Below the pieces are notes generated by a model. The model did no database searches. It saw nothing but the letters and a program-made list of their open reading frames with translations, and was not told where the DNA came from. This document shows, piece after piece, positions 52,614 through 61,494 of a stretch of 64,000 bases of DNA. The stretch spans positions 1-64,000 of the forward strand of contig NZ_LUVZ01000043.1 of NCBI RefSeq assembly GCF_001593385.1, read 5' to 3'. Numbering within the stretch: position 1 is the first letter of the stretch; the number at the start of each line of letters is the position of its first letter. Source of the DNA: Chryseobacterium cucumeris. GTDB lineage: Bacteria > Bacteroidota > Bacteroidia > Flavobacteriales > Weeksellaceae. Position numbers and translations under genes: made by a program.

Positions 52614-53672
52614 TTATTTTTCACATTCTTTAATCAGATTTCTCAAAATTTCCTCCGTAGATTCTTCACTGTACCGATGAATGGACTGCCCTACCCATAT
52701 TCCTACAAATTCAGGATTTTGTAGAGCTTTAGCTGCTTTTCTCAGGGCATTCGTAAGTTTGTTCTGATAAGGATAAGGTAAAATATATTCTGAGTTTTCA
52801 ACTGTTTCTATAAATTGATTTTTCACTCCTCTGGCATACCTTCCGGAGAAACTTTTCGTTAAAACAATTTCGTCTTCTGTTACTTTTTTCAATCGTTCTT
52901 TTTCAAAAGGCAAAAGAGCACTTTCCTGAGAAGTTAATAGAAGATTTCCAACCTGAAAACCTTGCGCACCTAAGTCTTTCACAGCCTTTAATGTTCTTGC
53001 TCCGTAAATTCCTCCTGCATAGATTAAAGGAACATTTACCTGATCAAAGATCTGCGATAGTAAAGATAAACCTCCGATCTGCGGAATATTTTCTGCTTCA
53101 AAACTTCCTCTGTGTCCTCCAGCTTCTATTCCCTGAACACAGATGATATCAATACCGGATTTCTCAAGAAATAAAGCTTCCTTCACAGAAGTACATGTTC
53201 CGATAAGGGTAACACCATTTTCCTTTAATTTCTGAATACTCTGATCCTCCATATTTCCAAAAGTAAAACTTAATATTTTACAATTTTCTTCAATGATAGC
53301 ATCCACCTGTTCACGATAACCGTTGACACTGATTTCTTCAAGATCCGGAAGGTGCACTTCAATACTATTGTCTTTAGCCAGCTGCTCAATAAATTGCTTT
53401 GTTTTACTATACTTTTCTCTTAAAGCATCTGTCACTTCAGGAATGTGATGAACAAATATATTGGCAGCAAACGGTTTATCAGTCAGTTTTCTTGTTTCCC
53501 TGATTAATTCCACAGACTGGTCTGCAGAAAGGTCAGCCAGCGCCAAAGATCCGAGACAGCCTGCTTTTGTAGCTGCTAATGCCATCTGTACCGTGCTCAC
53601 TCCAAACATTGGAGCCTGAATTACAGGATATTCTATACCTAGTTTTTTACTGATTGTATCCGGCCAAAACAT
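52614..53672 (-). CDS. Nitronate monooxygenase family flavoprotein
   Basis: A 352-residue FMN enzyme, starting from ATG at 53672 (MFWPDTISKKLGIEYPVIQAPM); an earlier in-frame ATG adds 18 residues unlike the family. The TIM-barrel signatures are PVIQAPMFGVST, CVQGIEAGGHRGSFE (FMN-phosphate site with His) and LIYAGGIYGARTLKAVKDLGAQGFQVG. Members oxidise propionate-3-nitronate and other alkyl nitronates. It is transcribed alone. An enoyl-ACP reductase FabK-like role is less likely as the GGHRG motif is NMO-like. Confidence 0.88.
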   Translation of the reverse strand: MFWPDTISKKLGIEYPVIQAPMFGVSTVQMALAATKAGCLGSLALADLSADQSVELIRETRKLTDKPFAANIFVHHIPEVTDALREKYSKTKQFIEQLAKDNSIEVHLPDLEEISVNGYREQVDAIIEENCKILSFTFGNMEDQSIQKLKENGVTLIGTCTSVKEALFLEKSGIDIICVQGIEAGGHRGSFEAENIPQIGGLSLLSQIFDQVNVPLIYAGGIYGARTLKAVKDLGAQGFQVGNLLLTSQESALLPFEKERLKKVTEDEIVLTKSFSGRYARGVKNQFIETVENSEYILPYPYQNKLTNALRKAAKALQNPEFVGIWVGQSIHRYSEESTEEILRNLIKECEK

Positions 53673-53817
53673 AAGAATTATTTTTATTAAAATGTACGAA
53701 GAACAAAGCAATAGTTTTTGTTCCAAGATATGATATTGCTCACTATTTATTCAAGGTTCAATGTTTAGAGTTTAAGGTTGTAGATCAACTTCTATTCTAT
53801 ATTAAATGAATAAAGAT

Positions 53818-54522
53818 TTACTTTTTCTTCCTGAGTTCTTTGTAGAACAATTTTAATTCCGGATCCAGTTTTTCTGTTGCGTAAGAAAATGTAACGGCAG
53901 ACATTGTTTTTACATAAGCAGTGAAAAAACCGTGTAATTTCTTTTTGTCTTTTTTTCCGGCTTCCCGAATCCAGCTTCCTACAGCTTTATTCACAAACTC
54001 GTTTGGATCGTGAACAAGAATTTCCGCTATGGCAAAAGTGTCTGCTACCTCATTTTTCCGAATAAATGCATGAGTGCTTACGATGGCTGTTCTTCTTTCC
54101 CATGGACTGTCGGAATCAGCAAGTTTGTATAAAATGTCTCTCGGTTTATCAATAAGATATTCTCCAATAATACTTCTGGCAGCTCTGTCTACAAAATCCC
54201 AGTTATTCAAACGGTCATGGCGGTTGAGATAGAGATCAAAAAGGGCTTTCTTATGGTCTTCAGACGTTTTTTTACTTCTCGCCTGAAAATCCATGATGCT
54301 TACCGCTCCCATTCTTACCTCATAAAAATCACTGTCAAGAAGCTTATTGATTTCCTCCAGAGACATCTCCGAAAATTCTTTAGCCGTAGAAAAAACATCT
54401 CCGAATTTCGTCCCGAAACTCTTGGTAATACCATCATTTCCTTTGAAAAACTTTTCAGCTTTATTAAGCTCTTTTTCATTCTTAAATAATGCGAGTGTTT
54501 CTATGAATTCTTTTGCAGTCAT
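53818..54522 (-). CDS. AlkD-like DNA alkylation repair protein
   Basis: A 234-residue HEAT-repeat protein. It matches the AlkD/AlkC-type glycosylase in the order LLDSDFYEVRMGAVSIMDFQAR, NRHDRLNNWDFVDRAA (the conserved NWD-x-V-D), DSPWERRTAIVSTHAFIRK and DPNEFVNKAVGSWIREAGKKD. The Asp, Trp and Arg of these blocks line the DNA-binding groove in AlkD. It removes bulky or cationic alkylated bases without base flipping. It stands alone, followed by a palindromic spacer. Confidence 0.87.
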   Translation of the reverse strand: MTAKEFIETLALFKNEKELNKAEKFFKGNDGITKSFGTKFGDVFSTAKEFSEMSLEEINKLLDSDFYEVRMGAVSIMDFQARSKKTSEDHKKALFDLYLNRHDRLNNWDFVDRAARSIIGEYLIDKPRDILYKLADSDSPWERRTAIVSTHAFIRKNEVADTFAIAEILVHDPNEFVNKAVGSWIREAGKKDKKKLHGFFTAYVKTMSAVTFSYATEKLDPELKLFYKELRKKK

Positions 54523-54540
54523 GGTTATATTGATTTAAAA

Positions 54541-54602
54541 ATCCCGCAGATCTCACAATAGCTCAGATTCGTAGATCTGTAAATTTGTGAAAGCTGCGGG
54601 AT
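54541..54602. repeat. Long palindromic element with CCCGCAG ends
   Basis: ATCCCGCAG (54541-54549) is complemented by CTGCGGGAT (54594-54602), with TCTCACA/TTGTGA and CAGATC-type sequence inside. The whole can fold into one long interrupted hairpin. Spacer palindromes with CCCGCAGA ends recur in Chryseobacterium by memory. It may also stop transcription of the aldo/keto reductase gene. Confidence 0.75.
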
Positions 54603-54623
54603 GTATTTTTTATAAATTCCAGA

Positions 54624-55499
54624 TTAAATATCCGCTACGGAATTTAACATTTTTTGCTCCCATTCAGGATCTTTAGGATCAAAAAATAATCTTTTCCCAG
54701 TATCTAAAGAACGGACAACATTCATTTCATCTTCTGTCAGTTCAAAATCAAATACATTAAAGTTTTCTTCAATTCTTGAAGGGGTTACAGATTTTGGAAT
54801 CACGACAAATCCTTCCTGTAAGTGCCATCTCAAAATTACCTGAGCTACTGTTTTTCCATATTTTTCTGCAATAGCTTTCAGATCAGGATTGCTTAAAAGA
54901 TTTGCATTACCGTTTCCTAACGGGCTCCAAGGTTGAGTTACGATATTATTTTCTCTGTCATACACCTGCAGTTCTTTCTGCTGAAATACAGGATGCAGTT
55001 CAATCTGATTGATAACCGGTAAAACAGTTGAGTTAGCTTTCAATTCCTCCAGTTTTTCTACTGTAAAATTGCATACTCCAATCGCTTTGATTTTTCCTTC
55101 GTTGTATAATTCTTCCAAAGCTTTCCATGTAGCCAGAAAATCTCCGTATGGCCAGTGGATAAGATACATATCAAGATAATCCATCTGTAATCTGTCCAAT
55201 GTTCTCTGAAAAGCACTTTTCGCCTTTTCGTATCCATGATCCTGAACCCATACTTTGGAGGTGATAAACAGTTCGTCCCTGTTTACACCACTATTTTTCA
55301 CAGCAGCACCTACCGCGGTTTCATTCTGATAAATTGCAGCGGTATCAATCATTCTATATCCTGTCTGAATAGCTTTAATTACCGCATTTTCACACTCCTT
55401 CAGATCTTCCATCTGCCATACTCCGAATCCTAAAGCCGGGATATCCACTCCGTTATTTAATGTTACCACAGGTTGTCCTGTATAGGTTTTCTTTTGCAT
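54624..55499 (-). CDS. Aldo/keto reductase (AKR5-type)
   Basis: A 291-residue TIM-barrel oxidoreductase. The catalytic tetrad is Asp52, Tyr57, Lys82 and His115 (IDTAAIYQNE, TSKVW, YLIHWP). NADPH-binding residues are in VIPKSVTPSRIEENFNVFDF. The sequence fits 2,5-diketo-D-gluconate reductase-like enzymes (AKR5), which reduce keto acids, methylglyoxal or xenobiotic carbonyls with NADPH. Nothing else suggests a substrate. It is alone on the minus strand. Confidence 0.9.
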   Translation of the reverse strand: MQKKTYTGQPVVTLNNGVDIPALGFGVWQMEDLKECENAVIKAIQTGYRMIDTAAIYQNETAVGAAVKNSGVNRDELFITSKVWVQDHGYEKAKSAFQRTLDRLQMDYLDMYLIHWPYGDFLATWKALEELYNEGKIKAIGVCNFTVEKLEELKANSTVLPVINQIELHPVFQQKELQVYDRENNIVTQPWSPLGNGNANLLSNPDLKAIAEKYGKTVAQVILRWHLQEGFVVIPKSVTPSRIEENFNVFDFELTEDEMNVVRSLDTGKRLFFDPKDPEWEQKMLNSVADI

Positions 55500-55623
55500 A
55501 AATCTTTATTTTAGTTATTAATATAAAGTGATAAACAAATTTGCAATAAAAAATTGAAAATACAGCCTACCAATTTTACTGTTCCTGTTAAAAAATTGTC
55601 ATTTAATGAGGTTTGTTTAAACT

Positions 55624-55673
55624 ACCCCCGTCTTTTTGCTTTGCAAAAATCCACCCCTTCAAAGAAGGGGAAT
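55624..55673 (-). repeat. REP-like double-hairpin element, copy 1
   Basis: CCCCGTC, then a small palindrome tttttGCTTTGCaaaaa, then CCACCCC and a second hairpin CCCCTtcaaagaAGGGG. The plus strand reads in the opposite orientation to the copy at 61495-61550. It is 110 bases ahead of a GNAT gene; no coding content. Confidence 0.85.
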
Positions 55674-55783
55674 GAGTGGTCGATAAAACGGCTATGTCTA
55701 CTTCTGACTTCCAGCCTCAAAATCCACCCTTCATCTAGCATCTCACCTGCATTTTACCTATTTTTGTCTAAAATTTAGAAATC

Positions 55784-56218
55784 ATGTCACAACATATCAG
55801 ATTGGCTACAGCAGAGGATTATCCGGCAATTATGGAAATATGGGAATCAGCAGTAAAAGCAACTCACGATTTTCTTGCTGAAGAGGATTTCAATTATTTC
55901 AAGGAAGCCATTCCAAGAGACTACCTTCCTCATCTGGAAGTGTATTTAATTACTGAAGATAATGAATCTAAAGGGTTTGCTTCTGTAGCAGACGGTAATC
56001 TGGAAATGCTTTTCATTCATAATGACACGCGTGGAAAAGGGTACGGTAAAAAACTTTATCAGTTTATGAAAGAGAAAACCGGACTGACGAAAGTAGATGT
56101 CAACGAACAAAATCCCCAAGCCATTGGGTTTTATGAAAAAATGGGATTCAAAAAGGTCGGAAGATCTGAGAAAGATGGTTCAGGAAAGGATTATCCACTT
56201 ATTCATATGAGTCTGTAA
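55784..56218 (+). CDS. GNAT-family N-acetyltransferase
   Basis: A 144-residue acetyltransferase of the YjaB type. It starts IRLATAEDYPAIMEIWESAVKATHDFL and has the acetyl-CoA loop HNDTRGKGYGKKL (R-G-K-G-x-G) followed by VDVNEQNPQAIGFYEKMGF, a typical catalytic end. The substrate is unknown. Its stop codon abuts the ATG of the next gene (TAA at 56216-56218, ATG at 56219), so the pair is cotranscribed. Confidence 0.9.
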   Translation: MSQHIRLATAEDYPAIMEIWESAVKATHDFLAEEDFNYFKEAIPRDYLPHLEVYLITEDNESKGFASVADGNLEMLFIHNDTRGKGYGKKLYQFMKEKTGLTKVDVNEQNPQAIGFYEKMGFKKVGRSEKDGSGKDYPLIHMSL

Positions 56219-56686
56219 ATGGAAAATTTCACTTTCAATCTATTGCATTCTGATTCGGAGATTCCTTATCATCTCCTGTTGTTGGCTGATGAAACCCAGG
56301 AAGCAATTAATCAATACATTTTCAATTCTGATATCTATCTTCTGCATGACGGTACTGAAAGCATTGCGGTAATGGCATTGTACAGAAAAAGCAATACTGA
56401 ACTGGAAATTAAAAATGTTGCCGTCATTGAAAGCTACCGAAGCAAAGGCATCGGAAGTATTCTGATGAATAAAGCAAAAGAAATTGCGAAAGAAAATCAT
56501 TATAAAACACTGACTGTTGGAACATCGGATACCGGTGTCCAACAGATCAGATTTTATGAGAAAAACGGTTTCACTAAAAGTGGAATCCTGAAAAATTTTT
56601 TTATTGAAAACTATCCGGCTCCTATTTATGAAAACGGTTTACAGATGAAAGATATGGTTTTATTAAGCCATCACCTTGCGGAATAA
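56219..56686 (+). CDS. GNAT-family N-acetyltransferase
   Basis: A 155-residue acetyltransferase with ELEIKNVAVIESYRSKGIGSILMNKAKEIA (Q/R-x-x-G-x-G/A loop) and TSDTGVQQIRFYEKNGFTKSGI. It begins directly after the preceding GNAT gene and ends within the last 24 bases of the convergent LysR gene. The two GNAT proteins are not close paralogues. Substrate unknown. Confidence 0.88.
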   Translation: MENFTFNLLHSDSEIPYHLLLLADETQEAINQYIFNSDIYLLHDGTESIAVMALYRKSNTELEIKNVAVIESYRSKGIGSILMNKAKEIAKENHYKTLTVGTSDTGVQQIRFYEKNGFTKSGILKNFFIENYPAPIYENGLQMKDMVLLSHHLAE

Positions 56687-57559
56687 GCCTTTGATATGTT
56701 CTATTTCGGTTTGATAATTGGTTTTCTTACGACAACCGAAATACAGGGTATTTTCAAACTTTTTCTTTCCTTCCCAGATCAGCTGAATATTACCGCTTGC
56801 AATATCATTTCTGCATAGAAAGTCAGGAACAACGGCTAACCCAGTTCCTCCTTTGAGGCAACGGATGATTGAGTTCATGTTGGGAACGATATAATTAGGA
56901 CGAAAATTCGGTTTATGACCAAAATTCAATATCCAGTACTGGAAAAGATGTTCCATATCACCAGTGGTTCCGTACCATTTTTCGTTTTTCAGCCACTCCT
57001 CTATCTGTTCGGCATCTTTTGTTTTCAACACTTTATTGAAAGCTGTTTTATCCACATCCTTCCCTCCAACCAGAATGATCTGCTCGGAAGAGAATGCTTC
57101 ATGTTCGATATTGGGTGAAGATCCTTTTTTGGGAGTGATGATCAGATCGAGGATTCCCTTATCCAGTTGGTCCAGCATTTCGGGGTATTCTCCGAAACTG
57201 ATAATCAGATTAAAAGGCAATGAAGAAACATATTGCTCCAAAGTGGTCTGAAAAGTCTCAAAGCACATCCCGACACTGATGGTTGGAGTATGCTTCTCTG
57301 TAGATTTTTGAAAATTTTTCTCTACATCTTCGAGTTTGGTAATAGGTTCGGCAACTGCATTAAACAATACTTTTCCTCTTTCTGTCGGAATCATTTTTCG
57401 ACCTGTTCTGTCGAATAGTTTGTATCCAACATAAGCTTCCAATGAGCTTAAGTGAAGGCTCACTCCCGGCTGTGATATAAACAGAGCATCGGCAGCACCT
57501 GTCAATGTCCCGGTTTTATAGATCGCCTTAAAAGTACGATACCATTCTAAATTAACCAT
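56663..57559 (-). CDS. LysR-family transcriptional regulator
   Basis: A 298-residue regulator with an N-terminal winged helix-turn-helix (FKAIYKTGTLTGAADALFISQPGVSLHLSSLEAYVGYKLFDRTGRK, about 8-55) and a periplasmic-binding-protein-like effector domain (90-298). The 3' end overlaps the convergent GNAT gene by 24 bases. It lies downstream of the phosphoesterase gene with a 40-base gap that contains an A/T-rich inverted repeat; a similar A/T palindrome (58735-58750) sits ahead of the MdaB operon, so that operon is the natural target. The effector molecule is unknown. Confidence 0.9.
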   Translation of the reverse strand: MVNLEWYRTFKAIYKTGTLTGAADALFISQPGVSLHLSSLEAYVGYKLFDRTGRKMIPTERGKVLFNAVAEPITKLEDVEKNFQKSTEKHTPTISVGMCFETFQTTLEQYVSSLPFNLIISFGEYPEMLDQLDKGILDLIITPKKGSSPNIEHEAFSSEQIILVGGKDVDKTAFNKVLKTKDAEQIEEWLKNEKWYGTTGDMEHLFQYWILNFGHKPNFRPNYIVPNMNSIIRCLKGGTGLAVVPDFLCRNDIASGNIQLIWEGKKKFENTLYFGCRKKTNYQTEIEHIKGLFRKVMA

Positions 57560-57599
57560 GACTTAATTATTAATATTATAATACAAAATTACAAAATAA

Positions 57600-58346
57600 T
57601 TATAATATTGATACGTTTTCATTTTCCAGGAATGACGCATAATAATCGGGAATCCCACTTTCCCTTATCTGGCGGGCAGTTTCATCAATCGGATAAGACA
57701 GCTGAATAATTTCAGGAGTAATTTTTTCTTCATCTAATGTAAGAATAAGGTAAGAAGCCAATCTGTTTTCTTCTTTAGAACGCCCCACGGAACCACAATT
57801 GACAGCCCAGGTATTATTTTCAAACTGTTTTTTAAATGATAAATGGGTGTGCCCCATCACTATGAGATCAGCGTCCGCGTTCTTCAGCATTGATGTGAAA
57901 ACCTCATCACTCTCAGATTCGTATAAATAGGTATCATTACTTTCAAGACTGGAATGAACCAGCTGGATGTTCCAGTGCTTTTTACCTGTTTTGTAATTTA
58001 ACTTTAAGTGGAAAGGCAACCCGGAAAGAAATTTTTTATTCGGTTCTGTAATATGTTTTTTAGAATGATCTATCGCAATGAATCTGGCAGTGGTTTCTTC
58101 TTCTGAATGCTTAGACAAAGGAACTACAGGAATATCAAAGGCAATTCTTTCGTCATGATTTCCCATCAGGCAGGGAATGTTCAGACTTCTTATTTTTTCT
58201 ATCACTTCATTGCCCCAGGGTGCAAAATCAACCAGATCTCCCAAGCAGAATCTCTGACTGATTCCTCTTTGCTCTATATCCTTCAACACAACTTCCAATG
58301 CAGGAAGATTTCCATGCACATCACTAAAAACAGCTATCTGTATCAT
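57600..58346 (-). CDS. Calcineurin-like metallophosphoesterase
   Basis: A 248-residue phosphoesterase of the YfcE/MJ0936-like type. All five metal motifs are present: SDVHGN (Asp9, His11), GDLVDFAPWG (Asp), MGNHDER, a central His region (LVHSSLES) and GHTH. The size and the motif LGDLVDFAPWGNEV resemble the bacterial ApaH-like or YfcE branch, which act on phosphodiesters such as cyclic nucleotides or Ap4A; the actual substrate is unknown. Confidence 0.88.
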   Translation of the reverse strand: MIQIAVFSDVHGNLPALEVVLKDIEQRGISQRFCLGDLVDFAPWGNEVIEKIRSLNIPCLMGNHDERIAFDIPVVPLSKHSEEETTARFIAIDHSKKHITEPNKKFLSGLPFHLKLNYKTGKKHWNIQLVHSSLESNDTYLYESESDEVFTSMLKNADADLIVMGHTHLSFKKQFENNTWAVNCGSVGRSKEENRLASYLILTLDEEKITPEIIQLSYPIDETARQIRESGIPDYYASFLENENVSIL

Positions 58347-58433
58347 TGTCCTTCAATTTGTTAGACAAATTTACCTGTCAGAAAATAATTCCGGTTCAGA
58401 GATGATATGATATTTTACCATAAAATGGAAAAT

Positions 58434-58692
58434 TGTCAATCGTCAATTTTTGCTTCGCAAAGTCAATAGTGAATGATTAACTGCTGATTAGAAATACCTG
58501 TATATACAAACAAATCAGCTGCACTCAATCCCGAACCACGTATCCAAAACGCGTAAAAAGTTCACAAGCGAAGCGGATTGATTCTTCGCCAGTCACGATC
58601 AACAAACCTCACATCTCGTACCCGGACCACGTACCCCAAAACGTGTAAAAAATTCACAAGCGAAGCGTATTGACCATTGACCATTCACATAT
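58434..58692. repeat. Diverged copies of the GCTTCGC palindromic repeat family
   Basis: Three cores related to those of the 8710-9215 block: one in direct orientation (TTGCTTCGCAAAGTCAATAG, 58448 region) and two inverted ones (TTCACAAGCGAAGCGGATTG at about 58560 and TTCACAAGCGAAGCGTATTG at about 58653). They are separated by repeated CGTACCC/CCGAACCACG-type sequence. This fills most of the 464-base spacer 58347-58810. Confidence 0.85.
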
Positions 58693-58734
58693 ATAACCTT
58701 AAATCTCTCAAACTATAATTTAAATAATACTTTC

Positions 58735-58781
58735 CTATAATTTATATTATTTTTATTATACAATCATCTGATCTAACTTTG
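58735..58781 (+). promoter_or_regulatory. Candidate regulated promoter of the mdaB operon
   Basis: An inverted repeat ATAAT-TTAT-ATTAT (58737-58750) lies just ahead of a TAACTTTG box (58774-58781), 30 bases from the start codon. No TTG element is clear. A/T palindromes of this kind also flank the LysR gene, so LysR-type control is plausible. Confidence 0.5.
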
Positions 58782-58810
58782 CAGAGTAAAATTCAAACAA
58801 TCATAAAAAA

Positions 58811-59428
58811 ATGAAAAAAGTACTAATCATCAACGGAGGACAGAATTTCGGACATTCCGGGGGAAAATATAATCAGACTATCGCAGACAATACACTAGCC
58901 GTTCTTAAAGAATTTGATAATGTAGAAGTAAAGATAACCAATGTAAGTGAAAATTACGACAAAAATGAAGAAGTGGAGAAATTTGTCTGGGCAGACTACA
59001 TTATTTATCACACTCCAATCTGGTGGTTCCAATTACCTAACGGATTGAAAAAGTATATTGATGAAGTGTTCACAGCAGGTCACGCTAAAGGAATTTATAT
59101 GAGCGACGGAAGAAATGCTGAAAATCCGGAAATCAACTATGGTACAGGAGGAATGCTTGGCGGGAGAAAATATATGTTGACTACCAGCTGGAACGCTCCC
59201 GCAACTGCTTTCACTCTTCCCGGAGAATTTTTCAGTGAAAAAAGTGTGGATGAAGGACCATTATTTGGATTCCACAGAATGAATGCCTTTGTTTCGATGG
59301 AAAAAATGGAAAGCTTCCACTTCCACGATGTGGAGAAAAACGCCAATATAGAACGCGATATGAAGCTTTACAGAGAACATGTGAGAAATGTTTTTGAAAA
59401 AGAATTAAGATCTGAACTGGTATCATGA
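58811..59428 (+). CDS. mdaB: NAD(P)H quinone oxidoreductase (MdaB-like flavodoxin fold)
   Basis: A flavoprotein of 205 residues: KKVLIINGGQNFGHSGGKYNQTIADNTL (FAD phosphate loop), YIIYHTPIWWFQLPNGLKKYIDEVFTAGHA (isoalloxazine contact) and MLTTSWNAPATAF, all characteristic of MdaB/NQO-type two-electron quinone reductases that protect from redox cycling and oxidants. It is the first gene of a unit with epimerase-like, ABM and DJ-1 genes, overlapping the next by four bases (ATGA). Confidence 0.88.
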   Translation: MKKVLIINGGQNFGHSGGKYNQTIADNTLAVLKEFDNVEVKITNVSENYDKNEEVEKFVWADYIIYHTPIWWFQLPNGLKKYIDEVFTAGHAKGIYMSDGRNAENPEINYGTGGMLGGRKYMLTTSWNAPATAFTLPGEFFSEKSVDEGPLFGFHRMNAFVSMEKMESFHFHDVEKNANIERDMKLYREHVRNVFEKELRSELVS

Positions 59429-60309
59429 AAAAAATACTGATCACAGGTGTTACCGGCTATATAGGCGGAACTATCGCAAAAAAACTCCTCGACAGGAATT
59501 ATGAAGTGACAGGACTGGTTCGTAATGAAACCCACGTACAGGAACTTGAATCATTAGGAATCAAAACCATTGTGGGAAATATTCATGATGAAGATCTTAT
59601 CAGAACAGCAGTTTCCGATGCAGATGCAGTTATTCATAATGCAGATTCAGCAGATGATGCGTATGCAGCAGATAACTTTATCAAAGCTCTGGAAGGAAGT
59701 CAGAAAACCTTTATATTCACTTCAGGCTCTGCCATTTTTGGAGGAAAGGAGAATGGCCAAAAAAGTGACTTTATCTTCAGAGAAGATTTCCCTTTGCAGC
59801 CAAGACTGGAAATGGCATCAAGAGTATTGATCAACAATTACGTCCTGCAATCTGCCAGCAAAGGCATACGAAGTATTGTTATTGTTCCTACCATGGTTTA
59901 CGGAGAAGGCCTTGGAATAAAAAAAGACAGCATTCAGATTCCGGCTCTTATCAACTTTTCTAAGGAGAAAGGGCATGGTGTTTATTTTGGTGAAGGTGAA
60001 AACATCTGGTCCAATTTACATATTGAAGATCTCTCAGATCTGTATGTACTCGCATTGGAAAAAGCAAAAGGAGGTTCTATCTATTATGCAGAAAACGGTT
60101 CATCTTCTCTGAAAAACATTGCAGAAAATATCAGTAAAAAATATAACTTACAATCAGCTAAATCATTAAGCATACAGGATGCGGTTGACAAATTTGGTCC
60201 TGCAGGAGGTTATTTCGGTTTTGCATCCAACAGCAGATGCAGTTCAGATAAAGCCAAAGCAGAACTGGATTGGAAACCTATCTATAACTCTATTGAAAAT
60301 TTTATTTAA
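59425..60309 (+). CDS. NAD-dependent epimerase/dehydratase family (extended SDR)
   Basis: A 294-residue Rossmann protein: KKILITGVTGYIGGTIAKKLLDRNYEVTGLVRN carries the G-x-x-G-x-x-G NAD(P) site. The usual catalytic Y-x-x-x-K near residue 140 is not clear; ASRVLINNYVLQSASKG has no Tyr-Lys pair, so it may be an NmrA-like or atypical member. Members act on sugars or as redox sensors. It is translationally coupled to mdaB. Confidence 0.8.
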   Translation: MKKILITGVTGYIGGTIAKKLLDRNYEVTGLVRNETHVQELESLGIKTIVGNIHDEDLIRTAVSDADAVIHNADSADDAYAADNFIKALEGSQKTFIFTSGSAIFGGKENGQKSDFIFREDFPLQPRLEMASRVLINNYVLQSASKGIRSIVIVPTMVYGEGLGIKKDSIQIPALINFSKEKGHGVYFGEGENIWSNLHIEDLSDLYVLALEKAKGGSIYYAENGSSSLKNIAENISKKYNLQSAKSLSIQDAVDKFGPAGGYFGFASNSRCSSDKAKAELDWKPIYNSIENFI

Positions 60310-60310
60310 T

Positions 60311-60598
60311 ATGAAAATTCATCTTACAGCCATTATAAAATCCAAAGCAGAACATCAGGCAGAAGTACTGGAAGTTCTTCAGAATATGGTAAAAGAAACA
60401 AGAAAAGAAGAAGCATGTGAACTTTACAACCTTCATCAGGGAATTGAAAACAAAAATGAATTTGTTTTCTACGAAATCTGGAAAAGCGAGGAAGGGTTGG
60501 CACAACACAACCAACAGCCTTACATTCAGGCCTTCGGAGCTTTGGTCGAGGAGAAACTTCAGGAAAAACCACAGATTTATATCACCAATCTTATTTAA
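60311..60598 (+). CDS. Antibiotic biosynthesis monooxygenase (ABM) domain protein
   Basis: A 95-residue protein starting at ATG 60311 (MKIHLTAIIKSKAEHQAEVLEVLQNMVKETRKEEACELYNLHQG), one base after the upstream stop codon. The pattern of a ferredoxin-like barrel with FVFYEIWKSEEGLAQHNQQPYIQAF is that of YgiN-type ABM proteins, cofactor-free quinol monooxygenases. In E. coli ygiN is next to mdaB (ygiN-mdaB), and the same pair appears here in the unit. Confidence 0.87.
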   Translation: MKIHLTAIIKSKAEHQAEVLEVLQNMVKETRKEEACELYNLHQGIENKNEFVFYEIWKSEEGLAQHNQQPYIQAFGALVEEKLQEKPQIYITNLI

Positions 60599-60600
60599 CA

Positions 60601-61353
60601 ATGAAAAAATTAGCGTTTTTAATGCTTGCGATCTTTACGATAGGATTCATACAAGCACAAACCAAAAAATCAAAGAATATGAAAAAGAAAATTTTATTCG
60701 TCGTTACCAGCCATGATAAAAAAGGCAGTACCGGTGAAGATACAGGATATTATCTGGGTGAAGTTTCTCACCCTTGGGAAGTTCTTCACAAAGCAGGATA
60801 TGAAATCGACTTTGTAAGCCCGAAAGGCGGAACACCTCCGGTAGACGGCTTCGATTTAAAAGATCCTGTCAACAAAGAATTCTGGGAGAACAAGGAATAT
60901 AAAAATAAGATTGACCATTCTATGACGCCGTCACAAGTGAATCCGAAAGAATACTCAACAATCTTTTATGCAGGTGGACACGGAGCAATGTGGGATTTTG
61001 CAGACAATAAGGAACTGGCAGATATTGCTTCCAAAATTTATGAAAATGGAGGTATTGTAGCCGGAGTATGTCATGGTCCCGCAGGTTTGGTGAATATCAA
61101 GCTTAATAATGGGAAATATCTTGTAGATGGTAAGAAAATCAATGCTTTTACCAATGAAGAGGAATCTGAAGTAAAATTAACGAACGTTGTTCCATTCTTA
61201 CTGGAAGATAAACTGAAAGAAAGAGGAGCAAAATTTGAAAAATCAGGGCTTTGGCAAAATCATGTAGTAACAGATCAGAGAGTAATCACAGGACAGAATC
61301 CACAGTCTGCAAAAAGCGTTGGAGAAGCTATCGTAAAGGAATTAAATAAGTAA
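60601..61353 (+). CDS. Secreted DJ-1/PfpI family protein (Hsp31-like)
   Basis: A 250-residue protein with a likely signal peptide (MKKLAFLMLAIFTIGFIQAQ) and the type 1 glutamine-amidotransferase-like fold. The nucleophile elbow is AGVCHGPAGL with Cys157 and His158, and Glu54 lies in GYYLGEVSHPW, the arrangement of Hsp31-like DJ-1 members with glyoxalase III or deglycase activity. The leader is unusual in the family and would place the enzyme in the periplasm. It begins two bases after the ABM gene. Confidence 0.87.
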   Translation: MKKLAFLMLAIFTIGFIQAQTKKSKNMKKKILFVVTSHDKKGSTGEDTGYYLGEVSHPWEVLHKAGYEIDFVSPKGGTPPVDGFDLKDPVNKEFWENKEYKNKIDHSMTPSQVNPKEYSTIFYAGGHGAMWDFADNKELADIASKIYENGGIVAGVCHGPAGLVNIKLNNGKYLVDGKKINAFTNEEESEVKLTNVVPFLLEDKLKERGAKFEKSGLWQNHVVTDQRVITGQNPQSAKSVGEAIVKELNK

Positions 61354-61494
61354 CAGACAAATTTTAACCCCAAAAGTCACAACAGTTTTCAGTCACTTAA
61401 GTAAAAAAAGATGCTATTCAGAATACAGAGAAGAACACTTAAGTTCTTTTTAAATCCGAAAAGTTCTTAAAAGGGTCACCATTGAAACGGCGAG

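Noticed and set aside
55554..55778. 74-residue frame ahead of the GNAT gene
   Set aside because: It runs through the REP-like element and has no recognisable feature.
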